The position numbers and the translations under genes were made by a program. This document shows positions 1 to 12,320 of a stretch of DNA of 64,000 nt, piece after piece. The stretch spans positions 62,001-126,000 of the forward strand of contig JAECUM010000860.1 in the NCBI GenBank assembly GCA_016617855.1, in the 5' to 3' direction. The DNA is from Megalonaias nervosa. Its lineage: Eukaryota; Mollusca; Bivalvia; Unionida; Unionidae. A model generated the notes under the pieces. The model made no database searches, had not been told where the DNA came from, and was given only the letters and a program-made list of their open reading frames with translations. How positions within the stretch are numbered: the first letter of the stretch is position 1; every line of letters starts with the position of its first letter.

Positions 1-204
1 AAAAGTACTTTTCACTGGCATTATGATAAAGCTTTTTCCAATGTCCTCTGCATAATTATCAAATTCGATCCAGGTACTGTACGTAATTTAATTTTGAAGC
101 TATCTTGCTTTCAATCTGAAATCCTTTTGTAAATCTGAAATCATGATCACCGTGACCTTCTAATTTTGAGCACGGATATCAGATTCTGATCAATGTTTAA
201 ATGG
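1..204. other. AT-rich intronic sequence, nothing recognised
   Basis: No coding pattern or repeat is recognised before the 37-bp array starts. Confidence 0.5.
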
Positions 205-481
205 GGCCCTCTCAAGGTACCTAAATTTCCATTTACAAAGGAACCCTCTCAAGGTACCTAAATTTCCATTTACAAAGGAACTCTCTCAAGGTACCTAAAT
301 TTCCATTTACAAAGGAACCCTCTCAAGGTACCTAAATTTCCATTTACAAAGGAACCCTCTCAAGGTACCTAAATTTCCATTTACAAAGGAACCCTCTCAA
401 GGTACCTAAATTTCCATTTTATTCAATTAAGGAACTCTATCATGCAGGGTACCTAAATTTCAATTTATAAAGGAACCCTTA
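205..481. repeat. 37-bp minisatellite
   Basis: The core caaggtacctaaatttcc recurs at a 37-bp period (core starts near 214, 251 and 288). The first five or six units are nearly identical; the last two, after about 419, are diverged and contain small indels. The array is intronic to the TRPV gene. Confidence 0.9.
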
Positions 482-559
482 TAAGATAGCTAAACTCTGA
501 TTCATCAGGATCACTTGGCGGATTAATCACCTCACATTTGCTTAATTTTTTCACATTTT

Positions 560-800
560 AACAAAATCCCAGTGTTCCCTGCATTTTCTTCTCTTTTCCA
601 CATTTTTAAAAAAATCAAATGTTCTTCAAATTTTCTTCGTTGTTCAATATTTTTAAAAGATCTAGTGTTCCCCACATTTACATCATTTCCACATTTTATT
701 ACAAGCCAGTGTTCCCCATTTCATTTTTCCAGTTTTGCACAATTCAGTGTTCCCCACATTTTCTTCATTTTTCCATATTTATTAAATCCAGAACATTTAA
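560..800. repeat. Degenerate 38-47 bp T-rich tandem repeat
   Basis: The motif agtgttccccacatttt recurs near 571, 617, 664, 708 and 746, with irregular spacing of 38 to 47 bp. The small plus-strand open frames here (572-865) come from this T-rich repeat and show no coding signature. Confidence 0.75.
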
Positions 801-1480
801 GTTACAATTTCAAATGCACCATTACTCAGTTACTGTTCAAATCAGTCGCTACTAAGTCAGACTGAAAAACAGTTGCTGCAACCGAATCTCATCCTCTAAA
901 ATAACCATGTCCTGAACAGTTTGTAAAATTATAGAAAATCGTGCTGTAGTCCAACTCTACAGTGACTGATTCAAAGCAAATAATGCTGGGAAAGTTAATA
1001 CTTATTGCAGAAATAAAAAAATAAAAAATGTGAGTGCCTTTGATGACAATATCTCGGAATTTCTTGCATAAATAAAAACTAGGTATGGATATTTGCAATC
1101 TCCGATGTTTTACTATCTAAATGGGCCCACTTTTTGACCTATCAGGTCCATAAGGCCCCACTTTTTTCCATTTTTAGATTGAACATTCAGTGTAGTTGAG
1201 GTACCAAAGAATTTTCTTGTATGATGAAATACGAGGCATTTGAGGTTTTGGCAAATTGTTCTAAACAGTATTTTGTAAAAAAAATACATGCATTCAGGTG
1301 CAGCAGGAAGTATCAATCACATGTAATATATACTTCAACACATCATACAGAATGTAAAATACCAAGCACATTACAATACATAAACAAGGGCCCTATAATT
1401 AGCACAATAGTCATACCCCACATTATTGCAAATGTTGCCCTCTGCAGATCCTAGCTTAGACCACTGGACAATTGAAAAAA
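801..1480. other. Unassigned AT-rich sequence
   Basis: Only short overlapping open frames on both strands are present. None has a family match or splice borders that I can support. Confidence 0.4.
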
Positions 1481-3440
1481 TGGAACAAGTAAAAAATTGC
1501 ACAATGATGATTAAACTCAATATCCCATGTAAAGATATGAAGCAGATTAAGGGCCATAACTCTGTCCAAAAAAAAAGGTGTAGACATGCCAAAACCCATA
1601 AAAACACATCAAGATTTATGGGAGAATGTTCTTGCCAAATGCAATCAGAATATGTTGAATAATTATAGAGCTATCCTTATTTCAAGCAAGATTTGACGTT
1701 TCTGGGTAAAGACAAGGGTCATAACTCTGTCCAAAATGGAACACACGAGACCAAAGTCATAAAAGACACATGCAGGTGTACAGACAATATTCATACCAAA
1801 ACGCAAACATGACTTTCTCAAGAAGGCAGTCAACATTTTTCCATAAGTTCGACCCATTTTCAGTAAGGTATAATGAAATATCATGTACTGCTATTGTCAT
1901 ACAGGAAAACATGCATCTGAAAAGTTTGGAAGTATGATCTGATACCATCAAGGCAACATTATGCTCACCTAAACGGTTTGTAAAGTACACTCTGATTTTA
2001 ATGGCCTCCAATTAAGTTCTGAACCCCATGTAGGTTATCGTGTTCTGACTAGATCTCTCCACATGATGTTATCATAGAGGACCCTAGGTGGCAGAATCAT
2101 CTAACACACTTGCATTTACTGATCACTGCCATCTCACCTGTCTGTGTGGGATAGAGTCTCACACTTGGCCATTGTGGGTATGTGAGAAAGCTTGCCAGTA
2201 GCTTCTCATGGGTCAGAGGTTCTTATCGGGCTTTTCCTGGGTCCTTCCTCCACCAGTTATACTGGCCACCAAGTATACTCTATCATGTGCTGAAAAATTG
2301 TATTAAACCAACAACAATGTTACCACTGCTTTTTTCAACTTTATTTGGTGGTGGCAAACATCTCTCCAGCACTAAGCAATACTCAGTTCCACATACATGG
2401 TGTCCAATAAATGAAATCACTGCCTTTCCTGGTGTTTTTTCCCTAAGAATCTAAATATTCCCATGTTTATGTTTGTTGCAGGACAGTTCAAAATAATACT
2501 ACAAGTAAACTCTTGAATATGTCATCATTGTAGAAAAAAAAAAACATTGGCATATGAATGTGTCTGAGGTATGCCTGGTTCCCTGACTACTCCACTAAAT
2601 AAATTTAATATGAAAATCCATATCCAGACCAAACCCAGACAAGCCAATGTCTTAATTTAATTGCAATGACCGTATTTTCATCTTTTTTTCTATTATTCCG
2701 CAAGTTCTTAATTTAATGGCCATTTCAGTGAGCTTTATGGCATTCTGAAATGGCATCAGAACATACTGAATTGTTCTAACTATGACAGTTACAAGCATCA
2801 TCCAATGTGAAGATATTAAGTTGTAAAGGGCTCAAATTGTAACATAAAAGTGGAGCTGACAAAACCCATAAAAGTCAAATCTAGGTCTATGAGAATGTTC
2901 ACACCATACTGCATCAGAATGTGTTCAATGATTCTTGACCTATGCTGATGACAAGCAAGATCCCATGTGAATATACTTTAATGGTCAAGGGCTATAACTC
3001 TATATTACTTTAATTGTCAAGGGCTTTAACTCCATCAAAATTTATATGAGGTGGCAAAACCCACAAAAGTCATATCTAGGTCTATGAGAATGTTCACAAA
3101 ATACTGCATCAGAATATTCTTGAGTTATGCTGGTTACATGTGAAGAAATAAAGTTGTCAAGGGCCATAACTCTATTCAATGTGGAGCTGACAAACAAACC
3201 CATCAAAACACATCTAGGTCTATGAGGAAATACATGGATCAAACTATATCTGAACATCTTGAATGATTACTTAGCCATGCCAGTTACAAGGTCTATTGGA
3301 AAGGAGATTTAACATTCATGGACAAAGGGCAATAACTCCATCAAAACTGGAACTGAAAAGATAAAATCTCTAAAAGAAACATCTATGCGTAACGGACAAT
3401 CTGCCTGCCAAACTACATCCTATTACGTGTAAAGGATGCA
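1480..3440. repeat. Degenerate ~165-bp repeat family in two blocks
   Basis: The motif agggccataactctgtcca or a variant recurs near 1553, 1718, 2826, 2988, 3160 and 3325. The usual spacing is 162 to 172 bp, with an extra partial copy near 3022. A second motif, aaaacccataaaa, keeps the same register. The blocks are 1480-1990 and about 2760-3440, with a degraded SINE between them. A further single copy lies near 6168-6300. I have seen such a motif commonly in bivalve non-coding DNA, but this is recollection rather than a search. Confidence 0.7.
2079..2326 (+). mobile_element. Degraded SINE, family A
   Basis: The part cggatcactgccatctcacc of the family-A head is recognisable as tgatcactgccatctcacc. 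The body follows with tatgtgagaaagcttgccag, cctccaccagttatactgg and tgctgaaaaattg, ending in an ACA-rich tail. The tRNA-like 5' end is badly diverged, so this is an old copy. Confidence 0.75.
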
Positions 3441-3734
3441 AGAAGCCATTACAAGAAGTGTGAATGGAAACTGATTACAATATGCCCGACATCAAGATCT
3501 GCTGCCTTTCTTAACAAAGACTTCAAACTGCAACAAGAAAAGAGAGTTCATTCTTTTTTACTGGCAATATGTATACTTTCTTCCAGGACCATTCATTCAG
3601 AAAAGTAGGTTACTATGCTCCATACTTTCCCGAAGATTAAAAGAATCCTTGAAATTAATTTTGAAAAAAAATTCTTTCAAAGGACCTTTATTTCTTTGGA
3701 AAAACACCTATAATAAATGCCAATTGTTTACAGT

Positions 3735-4315
3735 CATCAATTCATGATACAGTAATAGTCACCAACTAATGGTACAGTAATAGTCATCAACTTATCATAC
3801 AGTAATCGTTTTCAACTAATGGTACAGTAATAGTCATCAACTAATGGTACAGAAATAGTCATAAACTAATGGTGTAGTAATAGTTTGAACTATTGGCACA
3901 GTAAATCATGAACTAATGGTACAGTAATAGTCATTAACTAATGGTACAGTAATAGTCACCAACTAATCATACATTAATAGTCATCAACTAATGGTACAGT
4001 AATAGTCATCAACTAATGGTACAGTAATAGTCACCAACTAATCATACAGTAATAGTCATCAACTAAAAGTACATTAATAGTCATCAACTAATGGTACAGT
4101 AATAGTCACCAACTAATCATACAATAATAGTCATCAACTAATGGTACAGTAATAGTCATCAACTAATGGTACAGTAATAGTCATCAACTAATGGTACAGT
4201 AAGTTGTCAACTAATGGTACAGTAATAGTCATCAACTAACTGTACAGTAAGTCATCAACTAATGGTACAGTAATAATCAACTAATGGTACAGTAATAGTC
4301 ATCAATGCATTATTA
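3735..4315. repeat. 25-bp minisatellite
   Basis: The unit contains catcaactaatggtacagt at a period of about 25 bp, with roughly 23 copies. Single-base changes (catacagt for ggtacagt) mark a recurring sub-type. No long open frame results. Confidence 0.9.
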
Positions 4316-4754
4316 TAGTCCTAGATAATTTTTGTGCTTTTCTCACTCAAGCTCTGCTGCTCTACAAGTACGCTTGCAAAGTAAATTATTTATGTACAAT
4401 AACTATAAAATTTCTTTTATCCTTCAAATTTGATTTATCGGAAATTTTACTGGAAATCATTACTGCAAGAAGAGAAAGAGATTCTCAACAACAACAAAAA
4501 TACTAAGCACAAAAATTCCAATGCATACTGCCTTTCACATCATTTGACAGAACAATAACTTTACCATGATATTCAAAGAGAATGATTTGTCAAAAGAGAA
4601 TGAAAGTCATGCATCCTTCTAGATGAATCACTGCATTTAAATAGTACTTAAAATGATACTTTAGAAATTCAGATCCAAGTTATTGAGACAGTCTCAAACA
4701 GAATGTGCACAATATAGCAGACAACTTCAGTGGGTACAAGCCAGTTTTCAAAGC
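4316..4754. other. Unassigned AT-rich sequence
   Basis: No gene, repeat or RNA is recognised. I checked the minus strand for the missing TRPV pore exon and did not find it. Confidence 0.4.
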
Positions 4755-5245
4755 AATCAACATGCAAGCTGAATCTCTGGAGTCAACATCATGCCAATAA
4801 GACAGCAAGCAGCATCGCTGCATTTCTAGTGTCAACATGATACCAATAAGACACAGCAAGCTGCATCTCTGGAGTCAACATTATGCCAACAAGACAAAGT
4901 AAGCTGCGCCTCTAGTGTCAACATTATGCCAATAAGACACAGCAAGTAACATCTCAAGTGTCAACATTACGCCAATAAGACACAGCAAGCTGCATCTCTG
5001 GAGTCAACATGATGCCAATTAGACACAGCAAGCTGTGTCTCTAGTGTCAACATTACGCCAATAAGACACAGCAAGCTGCATCTCTAGTGTCAACATTACG
5101 CCAATAAGACACAGCAAGCTGCATCTCTAGGGTCAACATTATACCAATAAGACACAGCAAGCTGCATCTCTAGTGTCAACATTATGCCAATAGGACACAG
5201 CAAGCTGCAACCTAGGAGTCAACTTATGCCAATAAGCCATAGCAA
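4755..5245. repeat. 43-bp minisatellite
   Basis: Units contain gcaagctgcatctctagtg and later gccaataagacaca, at a period of 43 bp with about 11 copies. The inner units are homogeneous; the first and last are diverged. Confidence 0.9.
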
Positions 5246-5361
5246 CCAAAAGGTTATTTCAAACACATGCATGCAATTATCTGATTAAAACTGACATGCT
5301 ATAAAGCAGACAGTCATATTTAAATGCATGAAATTTGCATGTTATTGTCAATTCAATGATC

Positions 5362-5497
5362 TTCATGGTTTTGTGAAAAATTCTTGGTTCCTAAGTTCAT
5401 GGTTTATGGAAGGGCTCTTAGTGTGTTCACAGAAGGATCACAATTCACTGGGTCTTTAAATTCATAGTTTAAGGCTCCCACAAAATCCATGAAAAAT
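5362..5497. mobile_element. Possible MITE with inverted ends
   Basis: The left end ttcatggttttgtg and the right end cacaaaatccatgaa are imperfect inverted repeats about 120 bp apart. No target duplication is clear, so this could be chance or an old element. Confidence 0.25.
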
Positions 5498-5691
5498 GGT
5501 AAATACAGTGTATATAATATGCACATAGCATACACATACTTCCACCAGCATTTATTTTAGAATGTTACTCAGACATGCACATGCACCAAATTTTCAGACT
5601 GGTTACTGTTGTGTGTAGTGGGATATCTTTTGTATGTTAAAGAATTGCAATTCAATACATATATGTAGAGAATACAGTCCATACTACTTAC

Positions 5692-5843
5692 CTTGCAAAG
5701 AAAAGAAGGAAAAACCAACAACCTGGCACTGCCAGAATAAGGAGGACATCTTCCCCATACGTATGATTCACAAAACGGAAGGGAATACACAGAAGTATAA
5801 ACAAACAGGACACCATGAATACTGACTGTGCTGGTGCATGTAT
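5692..5843 (-). CDS. TRPV channel exon: S3 and S4
   Basis: The exon has 152 bp (50 codons plus two bases), acceptor TTTCTTTCAG and donor GTAAGT. It encodes IHAPAQSVFMVSCLFILL, CIPFRFVNHTYGEDVL and LILAVPGCWFFLLFFA, with AG left over for the next codon. That codon can only be Arg or Ser, depending on the next exon. SVFMVSCLFILLCIPFRF fits S3, and DVLLILAVPGCWFFLLFFA fits S4, which lacks regular arginines as in other TRPV channels. The pore exon that should follow (family pattern with GPFV after this point) was not found between 5691 and 1. It is probably beyond the window edge. Confidence 0.9.
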
Positions 5844-6300
5844 CTGAAAGAAAAAAATATGACAAGCATTTACAGTATGGGAAGTAATTACAAAATTAGA
5901 CCTTGACCTTGACCCTGACCTTGACTTTTGACCCATCTGTTAAAATAGATTCACCATATTATCTGGTGAAATTTTTAACAAAGTCTCATTATAATTTCTT
6001 TATGCAAAGGCAAGCTACAGTTGTCGTAAAATTTTTCCAAAAAAAATTTATACATATTTATGACATAAGACTAGGACATAAGACTAGGACAAGAGATGTA
6101 TCCATACAAAATGATGATTCCACTAATATTATGAAATTGTTTCAAGGGCAAAGTTTTTAATTCAAACAAGGGGCCATAACTTTAGAAAATTTGGTCTGAA
6201 AAAGGTAAGCATTCAGTTTCCACTAAATCATCGTAATGTACAACCTTGTACCAAATTTCCATCCAATCTATAACATAAAGTCCATAAAAAGTTTTGAACA
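5844..6300. other. Intronic sequence with one repeat remnant
   Basis: The segment starts just upstream of the S3-S4 exon acceptor. Around 6168-6300 there is one diverged copy of the 165-bp family (ggggccataactttag). The rest is unassigned. Confidence 0.4.
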
Positions 6301-6775
6301 TCAAGAAAATTCATGAAAGAGGTGATGTGATAGGGAATGACAGATGAGATTTAACAAGCCATGATAGATGTGACTGGACAGTATATGATGGATCAAATGT
6401 GACAGGGCATCACAAATGTGACTTGACAGTATACAACAGATCTGGTGTGACAAGCATGACAGAGGTGATGTGATAGAACATGACAAATGTGATGTGATGG
6501 AGCATGACAGTTGGGATGTGATAGAGCATGACAAATGTGATGTGATAGAGCATGACCAATGTGATGTGATAGAGAATGACAAATGTGATGTGACAGCATG
6601 ACAGATTTGATGTGACAGAGCAAGACAAATCTGATGGGATAGAGCATGACATATGTAATGTGTCAGGACATGACAGATGTGATGTGATAATGCATGCCAG
6701 ATGTGATGCAACAGGGCATGGCAGATGTGATTGGGCAGATGTGACATGATGTGATGTGACAAGATCGGACAGATA
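6301..6775. repeat. ~24-bp minisatellite rich in gatgtgat
   Basis: Copies of gatgtgatagagcatgacaa recur at about 24 bp with length variation. The minus strand stays open in several frames (for example 6301-6792), giving a His/Cys/Ser-rich peptide that only reflects the repeat. No gene is called. Confidence 0.85.
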
Positions 6776-6868
6776 TACACAGGCAACTCCATATGCCTCT
6801 ACTATGGATTTGGTGTTGCATAAAAAGAACAATTGAATACTGCATTCAGCTTTTATGTCCTATACATC

Positions 6869-6883
6869 GGGGGGGGGGGGGGG
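6869..6883 (+). repeat. Poly-G run of 15
   Basis: An uninterrupted run of 15 G lies in AT-rich sequence. Homopolymers like this are prone to assembly or sequencing length errors. Confidence 0.85.
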
Positions 6884-7049
6884 AATGTTTTTTCCATCAT
6901 ACAAAATAGTAATAAGTATTTAATAAATCCAACTTAAGAGTTTTGAATGAAAAAAATGTAAACTCCTATTTTGTGCACATTTACTCAATCAAAGAATAAG
7001 TTGTCTACCAAAACAATTGACCAAGCTTCATTAATATGTGATATAAGAA

Positions 7050-7165
7050 CAAATATGAATCAGCCAATGAGTTTCAAGAATGAATCAGCTAAAGAGTTTC
7101 AAGAATCACGTTTCAAGAATAAATCAGCCAATAAGATTCAAGAATGAATCAGTCAATAAATCTGA
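7050..7165. repeat. 25-bp tandem repeat, short
   Basis: The motifs gaatcagccaatgag and tttcaagaat alternate for about four units, with one partly deleted unit near 7105. Confidence 0.75.
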
Positions 7166-7462
7166 AGAAAAACTATTTGAATGATTCTCAATTATTGCTC
7201 ACTGTGTGTAGGAATGCAAATAAATGTAAATGTGAAACAATCCTTACACCAATTTGTATCAAATATTAAAGGCTAATATTAATCATGTATTTGTACGTTA
7301 CTATGCTCTCACAGCGAAGCCAATTAAAAAAAAAAAAAAATCCATAAAAGAGAAAAAGGCCCCAAAAACCAAAAGGTTTTTTTGAAACATGAATGCCATG
7401 GTGACAGGCACTGTTGAAAACTGATCTAACACAAACCCTAGCTAAGATTTGACAGAAATACA

Positions 7463-7490
7463 GATGGATGGATGGATGGATGGATGGATG
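7463..7490 (+). repeat. (ATGG)n microsatellite
   Basis: About seven perfect tetranucleotide units lie between acag and cacag. Confidence 0.9.
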
Positions 7491-9492
7491 CACAGACAAA
7501 GGAAATACTTTATGCACCTACCAATGTTATACTGGCACATATGAATAAAAACAACATGTCTAGATATATAACACAGATTAAACTGTATTCCATGGATTAC
7601 GAATTCTGGGAACACATCTCCCCTTCAGCATGACCAAGGATAGAATGTATTGACATTCCTCTAAAAACTTATGAAATAGGGTGAACAATGACAGTGAGAA
7701 GGGTATGGTTAAATGGATGAATACTCATTATATAATTGTAATGAAAATAATCGTTTATAAAATTAAATTTTTCTAATGAACTTGTTTGGTTTTCTGTATA
7801 AAATGCCTTTACTTCCAATGTTACCTACTTTTGAAACACTGTAATATACATCAATTCCTGGAAGTTTCAATACACATCATATGTCTTACCAACAAAAGAT
7901 GTGTGTACATTATGTCACTGCTTTTTTGCATTGAACATGGATGCATTCTAGTGTCACTGCTGATCCAAAACAGAACTAGCTTCTTTTTAAGAAAAGTTAG
8001 ATATTTCTTTCAAGAAAGAACAATGTCAAAACTCAATTTTGTATTATTTTAGCACAAAATTTCTGTTCATCCTTCAGGAATTTTTTAAGTTCACTACAAA
8101 CTAAAGATCTTGCATCTCCATAATGAACACTAAGCTTTTCGTGTACCAATGTGCCTTTTGCTTAAAAAGATTACAAATGAATACAATTTTTCATGCATGT
8201 CTTCAAACCGTGCATTTGGATTATTAGCACAACTTTAGACCATCCAAAGCACATGGAAGGGGAAGTAACCTCTATAGCTTAAACTAGTTTTGTTCAGGAA
8301 TTAGTTCCCTTTTTTTTAATTTCATCTAGGAGCACCAGAAGTCTTTCCAAGTTAATGGTCTTGTAAAAATGAACTGTCTGTAAAGGGCCTGAACTATTTA
8401 TGATGCTTTTAATTTTAGGGATTTGGGGCCTGAACTATTTAGGATGCTTTTAATTTTAGGGATTTGTAACAATGTTATCAGGGCATCTGAATACTGTCAA
8501 TCACTTTGTAGGGTACCAATACTGAGAGTTTTCGTGGGTAAGCTACACTATAAGTAACAAAACAATATGTACCAAGCTGATATTAAAAGGTGCCATCACA
8601 GCTGCATCTAATGGTGAAACACCATTAGATATACACAAGTCAACAAAATATCATTTGCCCACCTTAATTACATTTTGGCTGATTATGCGCTAAAAAGGCA
8701 GGAAAAAACTTAAATAACTGGAAACCTGTCTAAATCAATTTTTACAGGGATATAAATTTTTTAATTTTGTATATAACTGCCATAAAAATTAGTTTCAGAA
8801 GTATTGTCGGATGCCACAAAAATCTATCAAATATCAGGTCATCTACTTATAACCATGAAAAAAGTATATATAATTTCATGGCTCAAAGTGTTATAGTTTT
8901 AGAGCAAAATGTATGGATGTATGAATGTCTGCCTCATTCTGCTACTGCAGTGGGAATATAATAAAGGAAAGATAAAAATAAGCTAGAAATGTGTATCAGA
9001 CACATTTTTTACACAAAGTTTGGAAAAAAATTTCAATTTGATACAATTTTCAGAGAAATATTGTCAAAGGTGACAAATCTGACCAAACCATCAATTTCAA
9101 TAAATCATAAATTTTCTCAAAAACATTGCATTCTTTTGAAAGGATTCATAACCTAAACTGTAAATAACAATGATATAACATGGCATTTTTTTTTTAGAGT
9201 TGCCTCCCTTAAACCATTAAGCCCAATTCTTCTTATGTGATATTAATAAACAACACAATATTTTTAACCATAAAAATTACACCCATGGCTGGCTCACAAC
9301 TGACTTTCTTGAATTTTCAAAATATGAACACATTCTAAGAATCAGAAATCTGTTTACTGACAAGATATTTGATTTTGATTCTTCAAAACATACATTAATG
9401 TGCTCTTTTTAAAAAATATATCTGTAAAACAGAAATTTTATTATGTCAACTTGATCAAGCAGCATTTTGATGGTGTTTGTTTGATACTACTT
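7491..9492. other. Mostly unique intronic sequence with one 40-bp duplication
   Basis: The stretch is AT-rich with only short open frames. At 8388-8467 two adjacent copies of a 40-bp unit starting gcctgaactattta are nearly identical. No gene or mobile element is recognised elsewhere in it. Confidence 0.45.
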
Positions 9493-9662
9493 ACCCAATC
9501 ATAATACCTTAGGAGAACTACTAACAACTCACCAATCCAACCTTCCCAGGTTAAAACTTTTTAGCTAAAATGCAGAAGCTTTTATAACCTAGGTGACAGA
9601 TAGAGTGATCTCCCCTTGATACCAGGACTGGCGCCAAATCACATGAAATTGTCAGTTACTAC
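9493..9662 (+). repeat. Left terminal inverted repeat
   Basis: It is paired with 13614-13785 on the opposite strand. The match extends from caatcataatacc to gtcagttact with scattered mismatches and small indels. Confidence 0.8.
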
Positions 9663-11999
9663 TGGAGTGGAAGGCACGCTTTCTATATGGATGTAACTGC
9701 AAGGAGGCTGGGAGGGTGTATCTGTATTATAATTGGGCAAGTATTATCGAAGAAACATATTTTCAGGAAAAAATTGGTTTCTTCTTCAAAATATGTTACC
9801 CAATCATAATACCTTAGGAGAATAAGTAAGAGGTGTAAACAAGGAGACTGAGAATGAAAAAGGAGAATAACAGGTGAAATCATGCCCTGCTCCAAAATAA
9901 CTAGCCTGCTGCTTTGTAGCCTGTAGTAGGTAAATCAAAGAACTTCTCGAAGGCATATGAGTAGGGACATAAAGTTGCACCTCTTGCAAGTCGACACTGA
10001 TTGAACAGGCTCCACAGTGAATGCCATTAGAATGCATTGTTGCATTCCATCGTAAACCCAAAAGCATAACACAGCATGACTGAATGTGCTTAAGTTGACG
10101 ACCAAGTGTTAAGTGCTGCTTTGTATCTGGCAGAACTCTGGGCAAAGGCTAAGTAGGTGTGATACCAAGTCCCCAGAAAACCATTTATCTGATCCACAGG
10201 TCATCATCGTAAATCTTTCCCATTTGGCAACAACAAATTGGAGCCTTCTCCCTACCGGGATCTGTCATAAAGTGGTTATGGATGTTCTGTCATTTGAGTT
10301 AGGGAAGGTCTCATGGAACGCTGGCAAATATGATCGACCTCCCTTTGATTCTTCCAATTAGTTTGGGAGAACTGGTTTTTGACGGTTGTAAGTTTGGTAG
10401 GACTGCTCCCAAGTGCTCTAAGGACATCCTTGTTACCTTTTTGTTGGTTGGCTTGCAAATACCTCTGCTGCAGCTGACACTGAGGGATGGAGAGAAAGCA
10501 TCCTTGGCTTGTTGCGAATTCGACCAACCTGATCACTAGAGAAAAAAAGATGATGGTTGCAAGGGTAGATCAGCCTATGATGGTCTTTAAGATGGAGGTA
10601 GAGAGCACTGCACCTCATTCCACCTATTGTAAGTTCATATCTGCTGTTACAGACATGTCCATGGTGTGTTGGGCCTCCCTGAAGTGCACCATTTTATAAT
10701 CATACTCAGAAGTATTCCATGTAAGATTCAGGGTTGGAAAAGGTAAGTTGTGTTTTGCCTATTGAAGTTCACCATAAATATTAGATGCAACCTTGATCCT
10801 ACGGTTACGATGTTACAAATCAACTCATGGGTATCTAAATGGGAAGGCATTTGCAAGAAAAAACATCCACAGATGCTTTGAATTTGTAGTAGATGATGTA
10901 AGCAGTCCCAAAATATTAGTAACTTGTCAGAATGTGGAAGTAAATGAAAGTAGATTCTTCCGTAAACAATGATCACCTGATGTCAGAACTGTAGACCTGG
11001 CAGGTGATGTAGAGGAGAGAGGAAGACAGAACTCTGATGGGCGTGGGCGGAAAACTTCTTCAGTCCAAGCCTGCAAAGCAGAATTTCACTCATCATAGAA
11101 AAACTAACAAAGACAAACTTGAAGGCCAATTTTTGTTGGTTTTGGATTGAGATATTGAAGCCTATGTCTCCTGTGCTACCGGCAAAGTAGTTGGAGAAAA
11201 AGTCAAGAATAGTCACTCACTACACTTATGGCATGTTATGAAATAGATCCCATTACTTCCAAGGTGTCAATAAGTAGAGGCTCCCTTTGGGTGGCAGAGG
11301 CTTGAGGGCGATTGAAGAGACATCTCTTGGAAACTGAGGCACCAAGATGGGCATCATATGCCCAAAGTGTCTGCCTGTATAGACCAGGCATTGTCAACAG
11401 TAACTGCTTAGCAGCACTATGTGGGTTAGTCTGCTGTATAACTAGTTTCATTAAGTGGGTTCTTGGGTAAACTGGGCATTGTAAGCAGCACTATGCAAGT
11501 TGAGGAACTGGACAAGTTCATTTTCTGGTGGCTGATACTGTACAATCAATTGTGGTCATGGCCCACTGCAATCTGAGTTATATGGCTAAGCCTGGTTGTG
11601 AAGAAGCATGACCATCTTGGCAGGCATTATAATGTCCAGTTCCTGAGGTTGAGACGGGGTATGTGATATTGATCCATGTAGCCAGTCCACAATTCTGATA
11701 TGTGAGACTGTAACTAAGGCTGCTGTTGCTCTCCACCTCGCTCCCCTGGAAATTATATGGTTTTGAACCCTTGTCTGCAAGCTGCTATGCTTCTGCACTT
11801 TCCCCTTAATGCGCAAACAACTGCTGCCCACTGACTTCTGCCCATAATATGCAAGTCTGACATGTACTCAAGGAATGACAACCAGAGAAAACTACACATG
11901 CTGACTGGTTGTCAGACTGGTCAACCTCATAGAGCATACAATATATACACATAATGTAGTGAGTGTCCTGCTTTATGAAGTTACAAGTATCCCAAAAGA

Positions 12000-12320
12000 G
12001 TTGCCCACTATGATCAATACCCGTGAAGGGGCACTCATGGTCTGTACAGGTAGAGCATTAGAACATTGCTATTAATATTTACAAAGTGGATGCTAAATAA
12101 TCAATTATAGTACCAAGTAGCCTGTTGGAAGGTCATTTGACTGCCTGTACAGGTAAAATAACAGAAACATCAATTATAGCAACTACATGTATGAAGTGGA
12201 AGCCAAATAATAAATTTTAGGAACAACTAACCCATAGGAAGGTCAATTTTTTAACTGCCTATACAGGTAAAAATCACTGTTGCATCACTTATAGTAATTA
12301 CATGTATGAACTGGACACTA
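12000..12320. repeat. ~105-115 bp degenerate repeat inside the 4.3-kb element
   Basis: The motif ctgtacaggtaaaat recurs near 12042, 12145 and 12259, with shared neighbours such as ggaaggtca and caattatag. Further diverged copies are near 13175 and 13360. Confidence 0.65.

Noticed and set aside
1113..1316. Minus-strand IGQKVGPFR as the TRPV pore start
   Set aside because: It resembles the GPF motif only by chance; a stop follows at once, and there is no hydrophobic S5 helix or matching splice acceptor in phase 2.
6301..6832. Minus-strand open frame of 163 residues rich in His and Cys (zinc-binding look)
   Set aside because: It is the translation of a 24-bp repeat; two other frames are open across it as well.
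6869..6883. Poly-G run as a functional G-quadruplex
   Set aside because: It is a single homopolymer run; a functional role cannot be supported and the length may be a sequencing error.
9804..11831. Coding exons of a host gene in the GC-richer stretch
   Set aside because: Open frames are short, conflict on both strands, lack conserved domains and lie between the inverted ends of a transposon-like element.
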